Source of the DNA: Oceanospirillum linum
GTDB taxonomy: Bacteria > Pseudomonadota > Gammaproteobacteria > Pseudomonadales > Halomonadaceae
Reading direction: 5' to 3'
Length of the DNA: 64,000 nt
NCBI RefSeq assembly: GCF_900182785.1
Contig: NZ_FXTS01000001.1
Coordinates: 248,001 to 312,000 of the forward strand
Below are positions 57,926 through 64,000 of the stretch, piece by piece. The notes below the pieces were generated by a model that was not told where the DNA came from, made no database searches, and saw only the letters and a list, made by a program, of their open reading frames with translations. The position numbers were made by a program, and so were the translations under genes. Numbering within the stretch: position 1 is the first letter of the stretch; each line of letters starts with the position of its first letter.

Positions 57926-60070
57926 TTAAAATGCTCGCCTGAAAGGCGGTAAACTATTTAAAATCTGTTTGCCATAGCGTTTAGTCTGCACCCGGCGATC
58001 TAATAACGAGATCCTGCCGGTATCCGACTCCGTTCTCAGCAAACGCCCCACGGCCTGAACCAACCGAATTGACGCATCCGGAACCGTGATCTGCAGGAAA
58101 GGATTACCACCTTTCGCTTCGATCCACTCAGACAGAGTCTTTTCCACAGGATCATCCGGTACTGAAAATGGAATGCGGGTAATCACGACATGGGAAAGAT
58201 ATTTTCCGGGCAGATCGATACCTTCAGCAAAACTGGCAAGGCCAAAAATAATACTGCCTTCATCCTTATCAACACGGCTACGATGTCGCTCCAAAAGCAC
58301 CTGTTTAGTGAGATCATCCTGAACCAGAATGGAGTTTACTAAGTGGGCAGGCATTTTATCCAGCACATCCCGCATCTGGCGACGGGAAGAGAAAAGCACC
58401 AAAGTACCTTCATCAGTAATAACTTTATTTTTGATGAAGCTGACAATCTGACGGGTATGGAGGTCAGCCTGGGTTGGATCGCAAGCCTCTTCCGGCAGTT
58501 CCAAAACACCGTTGGAGGCAAAGTCGAACGGGCTAGGCACGACAAGACAGTCCGCATCTTCCGGGAGTCCTGCACGGGTGCGAATGCGCTCAAAACTTCC
58601 CAAAGCTGTCAGAGTAGCGGATGAAAGCACGGCTCCAAAGCAGGGCTGCCAGAGGTTTCGGGCCAGCGTGCCTGCAGCGCTGATGGGGCTGCAGGATACC
58701 TCCAGATCAATATCGACCTGTTGATTCTGCAGCGTAATCCAGCGTGCAATCGGCATAACATCCTCTGCCTGAGGCGTGGCATACATCCCCCAAAGCTCCC
58801 AGGCAGCCACTGAGCGACTATGCAGCATGGTTGCCAGAGGTAGCCATTGCTCCCCTTCCTCACGCCCCAAAGGGCCAGAGGTTTCCGGGTCCATGGCATC
58901 TTTTAGCTGCTTAACCATAATCTCAAGTTTCTGACACAAGCCGGCAAAGCTTATCTTCAGATTCAAAGCACTCTGAACGAGTGCTTCCGGGACAACCCCT
59001 TTCTCAAAACGATGGACCGGGCGAATATCCCGATCCATGTTCTCCGGTGAGAACTGAGTGATTTCATGCAACTGGCGATAACACTCCGCCAGCTCCACCT
59101 CAAGATTATTCAGAATGTCCGGCAGCTGATTCAGCTGTTTCACAATCAGAGGGTCCTGCCCCAATTCACTGTTCAGGTCCGATAGTGACTTTTTCAGCAA
59201 CCGTAACCACTGCAGAGAAGCGTTCACACGGAAGCTTCCGGCAAAATGATCAATTGCTTTATCCGGCAAGTGGTGGCCTTCGTCAAAAATATAAATGGTA
59301 TCCTGAGGGTCTGGCAGCACAATACCTCCACCCAAAGACAGATCCGCCAGCACCAGATCGTGATTCGCCACGATAATATCCGCATCATCCAGTTCGTTAC
59401 GGGCTTTGAAGAAGGCGCAGCTGCTAAAGTTGCTGCAGCGACGATTAGTGCACTGATTATGGTCCGTGGTAATGCGCCGCCAAACCGGCTCTTCAAGGGA
59501 GTCCTTCCAGCTATCCCTGTCACCTTCCCATTTGCCGGACAAATAATGCTGGGCCATCTCCTGATAAAGTGCAGTCGCTTCTTTTGATGTATTAGTCTGC
59601 AGAAACTCATCAAACAGAGAAAGCGTACTCTGGGCAGGATCAGCGCCGTTAGCATCTTCTAAGGCCTGCTCAAGACGGCTCAGGCACAGATAGCGGCTGC
59701 GACCTTTTGCCAGAGCATATTTAAACTGAATTTCAGCATAGGTTTTCAGGTCCGGCAAATCTTTAAAGATCAGCTGCTCCTGTAATGCAACTGTTGCGGT
59801 GGATACTACAATGCGCTTGTCACGCTCTTTCGCGACCGGTAGTGATGACACCAGATAAGCCAGAGTTTTACCGGTACCGGTACCGGCCTCAATGGCGCAA
59901 ACATGAGGGCCAGATGTGCGTATACCATCTGACGCAGTCTGGATATTACCCAGTGTACGGGCGATCTGAGCCACCATAAGACGCTGCCCTTGTCGGGCTC
60001 TCAGCTCACGGTTTTTCAGGAAGGTAGAATAGGCAGTCTGGATATCAGATTTGATGGCGTCGGTAAGCAT
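57926..60070 (-). CDS. dinG: ATP-dependent DNA helicase DinG
   Basis: 714 residues from ATG 60070 (AGAGG 5 bases upstream). XPD-like superfamily 2 helicase: Walker A EAGTGTGKTLAYL, DEGH box IFDEGHHLPDKA, and motifs V-VI GLASFAEGIDLPGKYLSHVV and LVQAVGRLLRTESDTG. Four Fe-S cysteines are visible: one in KGRSRYLCLSRL and three in CTNRRCSNFSSCAF. DinG unwinds DNA 5' to 3' and resolves R-loops and damaged forks, often under LexA; no SOS box was confirmed here. Length agrees with E. coli DinG (716). Monocistronic. Confidence 0.93.
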   Translation of the reverse strand: MLTDAIKSDIQTAYSTFLKNRELRARQGQRLMVAQIARTLGNIQTASDGIRTSGPHVCAIEAGTGTGKTLAYLVSSLPVAKERDKRIVVSTATVALQEQLIFKDLPDLKTYAEIQFKYALAKGRSRYLCLSRLEQALEDANGADPAQSTLSLFDEFLQTNTSKEATALYQEMAQHYLSGKWEGDRDSWKDSLEEPVWRRITTDHNQCTNRRCSNFSSCAFFKARNELDDADIIVANHDLVLADLSLGGGIVLPDPQDTIYIFDEGHHLPDKAIDHFAGSFRVNASLQWLRLLKKSLSDLNSELGQDPLIVKQLNQLPDILNNLEVELAECYRQLHEITQFSPENMDRDIRPVHRFEKGVVPEALVQSALNLKISFAGLCQKLEIMVKQLKDAMDPETSGPLGREEGEQWLPLATMLHSRSVAAWELWGMYATPQAEDVMPIARWITLQNQQVDIDLEVSCSPISAAGTLARNLWQPCFGAVLSSATLTALGSFERIRTRAGLPEDADCLVVPSPFDFASNGVLELPEEACDPTQADLHTRQIVSFIKNKVITDEGTLVLFSSRRQMRDVLDKMPAHLVNSILVQDDLTKQVLLERHRSRVDKDEGSIIFGLASFAEGIDLPGKYLSHVVITRIPFSVPDDPVEKTLSEWIEAKGGNPFLQITVPDASIRLVQAVGRLLRTESDTGRISLLDRRVQTKRYGKQILNSLPPFRRAF

Positions 60071-60186
60071 GCTGGCCTCTTTTCGATAAGGCAACAATTT
60101 TACCCGATGGTACTCTGCGGTAACAGCTTATTCCAAGGAAGGCTGAAGGCAGCCAGTGAATCGGCTACCTTGTTTATCAGAGACGA

Positions 60187-60441
60187 TTACCCCTGAAGCT
60201 CAGCTTCAGCTGCAGAGAGTATCGTTTTCAATGCCTGAGCATGCTCTGTTGCTGTATGCCCAAGGGAGGTCAGATAACCACCATCCTCCTGAGTAATAAG
60301 ACCTTTCTCAAACAAACGGCAGGTTGCTGCAATCAGATCCGGTTCGGCATTGGAATGAACCTTAATCCCCTCCTGCATAGAACTGAGATTAAACTGGAGT
60401 AACACGTTAATTTCCTGATGTTGCGCTTCACTTAACAGCAT
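60187..60441 (-). CDS. TIGR02647 family protein
   Basis: 84 residues from ATG 60441 (GAGG 8 bases upstream). The pattern LLQFNLSSMQEGIKVHSNAE PDLIAATCRLFEKGLITQED GGYLTSLGHTATEHAQAL is that of TIGR02647, a winged-helix-like small protein of gammaproteobacteria with unknown role. It lies on the same strand just upstream of dinG (116 bases). Three 18-base repeats lie directly upstream of it. Confidence 0.85.
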   Translation of the reverse strand: MLLSEAQHQEINVLLQFNLSSMQEGIKVHSNAEPDLIAATCRLFEKGLITQEDGGYLTSLGHTATEHAQALKTILSAAEAELQG

Positions 60442-60469
60442 AGAGGTTGCCTCATTTATTGTTATCACA

Positions 60470-60520
60470 CTTACTTTAGTTACCGTACTTACTTTAGTTA
60501 TCGTACTTACTTTAAATAGT
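60470..60520. repeat. Eighteen-base tandem repeat (2.7 copies)
   Basis: CTTACTTTAGTTA-C/T-CGTA at 60470-60487 and 60488-60505, and a partial third copy from 60506. It sits in the promoter region of the TIGR02647 gene, where copy-number change could shift promoter spacing. Confidence 0.8.
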
Positions 60521-60650
60521 GTATTAAGACGTCAGGCCTACCCATCAACTCTAGCAAGTTTCCAGGGATAAGTGTTAGGGAAAAATCAGCGCGGAGTCAC
60601 TTGCTTCAGTTCAATAACAGAATAAAAACAGCAGGATAAAAAATTCAGAT

Positions 60651-60679
60651 AAAAAAACCGGAGACTAAGCTCCGGTTTT
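60651..60679 (-). terminator. Terminator of the DEAD-box helicase gene
   Basis: AACCGGAG / CTCCGGTT arms (60656-60663, 60670-60677) with a 6-base loop; seven T residues follow on the minus strand. Confidence 0.9.
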
Positions 60680-60704
60680 CATCTGAACAGAGGGCGACCT
60701 ACAC

Positions 60705-62048
60705 TCAGCCGTTATCAATCAGACTGATATCCGGTTGCTGACTCTCAATTTTCTTGCCAATAAACTCTTCAATATCCGGTAGGACAAAAGCATCTTCCTC
60801 ACCGATAAAGCTGATAGAAACCCCAAGAGAGCCTGCTCGACCTGTACGACCGATCCGGTGCACGTAATCTTCAGGATCATCCGGTAGTGTAAAGTTCACC
60901 ACATGGCTCACGTCATCAATATGAATACCTCGGCCTGCAACATCTGTGGCGACTAATACCTGAATGGAGCCATCGCGAAATTTCTCCAGCGTCGCAATAC
61001 GCTTTCTCTGCTCCACTTCACCGGACAGCATCGCAACACTAACACCGGCTTTTTTCAGCTGGTCGCACAGATCCCTGACACGATCACGTCGGTTAGCAAA
61101 CACGATAACCCGATCCCAGCCCTCTTTCCGCATCAGGCTGATCAGCAGTTTCTCTTTATCAGAATCCGCAACAATGTAGGCGTGCTGCTCTACGTTGACG
61201 TTAGTCTGCTCTTCAGACTCGATCTCAATGCGAACAGGTTCATAGGTCCACATATCGGCCAGATTTTCCACATCCTGCGGGTAGGTCGCACTGAACAGGA
61301 AGGTCTGACGCTCTTCCTTCTTCGGTGTAGCACGAATAATACGCTTCACATCCGGGATAAAGCCCATGCTCAGCATGCGATCTGCTTCGTCCAGAACCAG
61401 TACTTCCACTTCACGCAGATCCAGATCACGTTTCTGGTGGAAGTCCAGCAGACGACCCGGTGTTGCCACCATGATATCGATCTGGCCTTTCAGCTGATCA
61501 CGCTGCTTCTGGTAGTCCATGCCCCCAACGATAGACACCACGTTAAAGCCGCAATGTTTATTCAGCTGGTGAGCATCTTTCGCAATCTGCATAACCAGCT
61601 CACGGGTCGGCGCAATAATAAGAGCACGGGGTGCTCCATTTTTCTGCAGACCAGGCCCTTCCTCTTCCAGGAAGTAGCTCAAAATACTGATCAGGAAAGC
61701 CGCCGTTTTTCCGGTGCCGGTCTGGGCTTTACCAATCATATCTTTGCCCAGCAGAGTATGCTCCAGCGACTGCCCCTGAATCGGCGTGCAATACTCAAAG
61801 CCAGCTTCATGAATTGAACGCATCAGCGGCAATGGCAGGTCAAAATCATGAAAACGATGCTGACCTTCTACTTCCGGTACAACAAACTGAGAGAGATCCC
61901 AGTTATTCGTTGGTTTTTTCTTTTTGAAAGGCGGGCGGCGGCGGCGCTTATGGCTCCGCTTGGCATTAGCGGATTTAGCCCTGGATTCATTACGTTGCTG
62001 TTCGTTATTTGATTCGGAAATTTTCTGATTTTCGGATGGGTTTGACAC
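60705..62048 (-). CDS. DEAD-box ATP-dependent RNA helicase (RhlB-like)
   Basis: 447 residues. A Lys/Arg-rich N-terminal tail (KRSHKRRRRPPFKKKKP) precedes the helicase core: Q motif FEYCTPIQGQSL, Walker A AQTGTGKT, PTRELVMQ, VLDEADRML, SAT, and HRIGRTGRAG. The RFHDFDLPLPLMRSIHEAGF start and the short C-terminus are those of the RhlB branch. In E. coli, RhlB unwinds RNA for the degradosome; the basic tail here is N-terminal, so partners may differ. RhlE/SrmB-like roles in ribosome assembly remain possible. Monocistronic with terminator. Confidence 0.9.
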   Translation of the reverse strand: MSNPSENQKISESNNEQQRNESRAKSANAKRSHKRRRRPPFKKKKPTNNWDLSQFVVPEVEGQHRFHDFDLPLPLMRSIHEAGFEYCTPIQGQSLEHTLLGKDMIGKAQTGTGKTAAFLISILSYFLEEEGPGLQKNGAPRALIIAPTRELVMQIAKDAHQLNKHCGFNVVSIVGGMDYQKQRDQLKGQIDIMVATPGRLLDFHQKRDLDLREVEVLVLDEADRMLSMGFIPDVKRIIRATPKKEERQTFLFSATYPQDVENLADMWTYEPVRIEIESEEQTNVNVEQHAYIVADSDKEKLLISLMRKEGWDRVIVFANRRDRVRDLCDQLKKAGVSVAMLSGEVEQRKRIATLEKFRDGSIQVLVATDVAGRGIHIDDVSHVVNFTLPDDPEDYVHRIGRTGRAGSLGVSISFIGEEDAFVLPDIEEFIGKKIESQQPDISLIDNG

Positions 62049-62238
62049 GGGTTTTTCTGCTCCTGAAACCCTGAACGCATCAGGGCTTTGTCATTAATCT
62101 GTTCGCCGTTTGGCGTATTGTCTCAGTTTTTACGCCCCGACACATTTTTTTCTGCAAAAAAAACAGCTGCCAGAGCAATATATAAGTAAAAATTTATCAG
62201 AACCCTGAGGAAATTTTATCCCTTTAAAAGTGCAGACT

Positions 62239-63744
62239 CTAATCTGCTTTTTCCCTCAGTGGCACATAATTCCCCGGATAAAGCACCGCCAGATTCTCCG
62301 ATAGCCCCGAGGCTGTTACCATCTGACCATGGTGACGACGAAGCTCACGAGGTTCACGGGCACCACAGGAGTGAGCAATCACACCAACTTCACTGATCAG
62401 GTGCTGGTGGTAACTGGCAACACGGACCGATTTATCCTGAGGATTCAACCCCTCCTGCAAATCCGGGTCATGGGTTGTCACACCCGATGGGCAGGTATTT
62501 CTGTTACACTGCAGAGCCTGAATACAGCCCAGTGCAAACATAAACCCTCGCGCTGTTACCGTAAAGTCTGCACCAATTGCAATGGCCCAGGCCACATCCG
62601 TTGGGTTAATCAGCTTGCCGGATGCGATAACCCTCACCCGGCCCCGCAAGCCAAAGGCCTTCAGCATATCCACCACCAATGGCAGGCTCTCTTTCAGAGA
62701 AAGACCAACACTATCCATTAATGGCATAGGGGCTGCACCCGTTCCCCCCTCAGCACCATCCAGAGTGATAAAATCCGGAGCACTCTCCTCACCTCTGTGA
62801 TTAATCTCGGCAAAAAGCTCATCCAGCCAGGCGTGGCTGCCTAAGACAAATTTAATGCCCACAGGCTTACCTGTCACACTCCGTACCCGGTCTATCATAT
62901 CTAAAAGATGAGACGGGCTATTAATATCAGGGTGGCGATTGGGACTAATAGAATCCTCACCAACCTTAATTCCCCGAATTTCGGCAATTTCCGGCGTGAC
63001 TTTTTCACCAGGAAGAATACCGCCTTTACCTGGTTTTGCGCCCTGACTCAGCTTGATTTCAAACATGCGAACCTGATCAATCTCAGCAATCTTCTTCAGT
63101 TTTTCATCACTGAGCTGACCATGTTCATCACGAACCCCATATTTAGCCGTCCCAATCTGAAAGACAATATCGCAGCCCCCGGAAAGGTGATAAGGGGATA
63201 GTCCGCCCTCACCGGTATTCATCCAGCAACCCGCTATCTGAGCACCCGAGGACAACGCTTCAACCGCCGGGCGAGACAGAGCACCAAAACTCATACCGGA
63301 AATATTAACAATAGATTTAGCGTAAAAAGGTTTATCACAGTACATACCCACCTGAAGCGGCGGTGACTCCACAGCATCTTCTTTCAGCGTTGGGTAAGGC
63401 GTATTCAGAAAAATGACAGCACCCGGTTTGTGAATATCCCGACTGGAACCAAAGGCGACGGTATTATCAACATTCTTAGCCGCACGGTAAGCCCAACTCC
63501 GCTGCGCGCGATTGAAGGGTAACTCTTCCCGATCCATAGCAAAAAAGTACTGACGGAAAAACTCCCCAATATATTCAAAGAAATAGCGAAAACGTCCCAG
63601 AACCGGAAAATTCCGGCGTATAGTGTGCTGTGTCTGATGTTTATCGACGTAATACATCACCCCTACAGTCACAATACCCGCCAGCAGTAAAAGTCCAAGG
63701 CCGATCACCAGAACATCTAAGATTAATATAGCAAACTGATCCAT
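62239..63744 (-). CDS. Membrane-anchored FMN-binding glutamate synthase-like protein
   Basis: 501 residues. One N-terminal membrane span (about 6-30, LILDVLVIGLGLLLLAGIVT) is followed by a GltB-type FMN/TIM-barrel domain with FEIKLSQGAKPGKGGILPGE, TLDGAEGGTGAAPMPLMDSV GLSLKESLP and RVIASGKLI. A 3Fe-4S motif GCIQALQCNRNTCPSG is conserved. The glutaminase and central domains of true glutamate synthase are missing, so this is the stand-alone family related to archaeal GltB and to methylglutamate or membrane oxidoreductases. The physiological reaction is not known. Monocistronic, divergent from the gene at the right edge. Confidence 0.87.
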   Translation of the reverse strand: MDQFAILILDVLVIGLGLLLLAGIVTVGVMYYVDKHQTQHTIRRNFPVLGRFRYFFEYIGEFFRQYFFAMDREELPFNRAQRSWAYRAAKNVDNTVAFGSSRDIHKPGAVIFLNTPYPTLKEDAVESPPLQVGMYCDKPFYAKSIVNISGMSFGALSRPAVEALSSGAQIAGCWMNTGEGGLSPYHLSGGCDIVFQIGTAKYGVRDEHGQLSDEKLKKIAEIDQVRMFEIKLSQGAKPGKGGILPGEKVTPEIAEIRGIKVGEDSISPNRHPDINSPSHLLDMIDRVRSVTGKPVGIKFVLGSHAWLDELFAEINHRGEESAPDFITLDGAEGGTGAAPMPLMDSVGLSLKESLPLVVDMLKAFGLRGRVRVIASGKLINPTDVAWAIAIGADFTVTARGFMFALGCIQALQCNRNTCPSGVTTHDPDLQEGLNPQDKSVRVASYHQHLISEVGVIAHSCGAREPRELRRHHGQMVTASGLSENLAVLYPGNYVPLREKAD

Positions 63745-63894
63745 GAGCGCTCCTTTATTCCAGAAGAACTGATCATACCTGATTCAGTAATTTGTGTACC
63801 GTATCCCCCTATGTTTATCCATAGAAGCTAATAAGTCAGGGCGGGTCTTACACCTGAAAAATGAATAACATCAATTCTTATTCATAGAATGTAT

Positions 63895-63909
63895 TGATAA
63901 GAGTTCTCA
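63895..63909. promoter_or_regulatory. Fur-box-like inverted repeat
   Basis: TGATAAG-A-GTTCTCA fits the 7-1-7 Fur model (TGATAAT-N-ATTATCA) at 11 of 14 arm positions and sits 64 bases before the start of the last, truncated gene. Suggestive only. Confidence 0.4.
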
Positions 63910-63972
63910 TTTGTATTTTAATAGGCAGCACCATCCGAATTAAAACTAACCTATCCATGCAAAGGGAATACG

Positions 63973-64000
63973 ATGCAAAAACGTACACTGGCTCTTGCCG
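63973..64000 (+). CDS. Start of an exported protein (truncated by window edge)
   Basis: ATG 63973 with AAAGGGAA 7 to 10 bases upstream begins MQKRTLALA, the start of a signal peptide. Only nine residues are visible, so the family cannot be named. The Fur-like box upstream would suit an iron-uptake binding protein, but this is a guess from context. Confidence 0.5.

Noticed and set aside
1..64000. CRISPR arrays, tRNA, rRNA, intact transposases or an integrase gene
   Set aside because: Both strands were scanned for regularly spaced repeats, tRNA-like cloverleaf termini and recombinase motifs; none was convincing.

Overview
The window looks like a chromosomal segment of a marine, heterotrophic gammaproteobacterium. 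The gene content (malate:quinone oxidoreductase, BCCT and TRAP transport, Cpx and cyd genes, aromatic catabolism) is Oceanospirillaceae-like. That placement is an inference from family resemblance; there is no rRNA or other taxonomic marker. No tRNA, rRNA, CRISPR array or intact transposase was seen.

Layout. (1) 1-212: 3' end of homoprotocatechuate 2,3-dioxygenase. (2) 234-5782: an AT-richer accessory island bounded by two nearly identical terminator palindromes. It holds a broken toxin-antitoxin pair, three integron-type gene cassettes with attC-like sites but no integrase (GNAT enzyme, unknown protein, and a complete two-gene Thoeris defence system thsA-thsB), an IS1182-like miniature element that splits one attC, a deleted relE, a yefM-yoeB pair and an orphan HipB-like regulator with twin operators. 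(3) 5802-9339: two-component p-hydroxyphenylacetate 3-hydroxylase with one oxygenase (C2) and two paralogous reductases (C1). With the dioxygenase of region 1 this gives the first two steps of 4-hydroxyphenylacetate breakdown, now separated by the island. (4) 9593-18344: adenine deaminase, arfB, a DedA-like protein, a zinc-binding (CZB) chemoreceptor, DUF3820, a haloacid dehalogenase, mqo and a LysE exporter. (5) 18429-21335: cpxA-cpxR divergent from cpxP, with an exact CpxR box between them. (6) 21664-31540: a low-complexity acidic protein, a SSAT-like acetyltransferase, a TRAP binding protein, a D-lactate dehydrogenase-type flavoprotein, a LysR-LuxR regulator pair, a frameshifted GGDEF-EAL protein and an FMN L-lactate dehydrogenase-type enzyme. 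(7) 31753-36191: exonuclease, CBS-cNMP-DUF294 protein and BCCT carrier. (8) 36457-43148: thiamine-kinase-like gene divergent from thiBPQ, then a GAF-PAS-GGDEF-EAL protein with degenerate motifs. (9) 43528-47621: Na/Pi cotransporter with a small basic partner, a Bcr/CflA exporter and two single-span microproteins. (10) 47672-53053: a PAS-AAA-Fis sigma54 activator divergent from cydP-cydA-cydB-cydX-ybgE; a textbook -24/-12 promoter and palindromic upstream sites lie between them. (11) 53209-63744: periplasmic DNA ligase, dadA-ridA-alr, dinG, a TIGR02647 protein, a DEAD-box helicase and a glutamate-synthase-like FMN protein. (12) The first codons of an exported protein behind a Fur-box-like sequence at the right edge.

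The most notable signals are the Thoeris system carried as an attC-bounded cassette, the sigma54 control architecture in front of the cytochrome bd operon, and two single-base frameshifts in G/C homopolymers (cydB and a GGDEF-EAL gene). The frameshifts are either sequence errors or phase-variable or broken genes.
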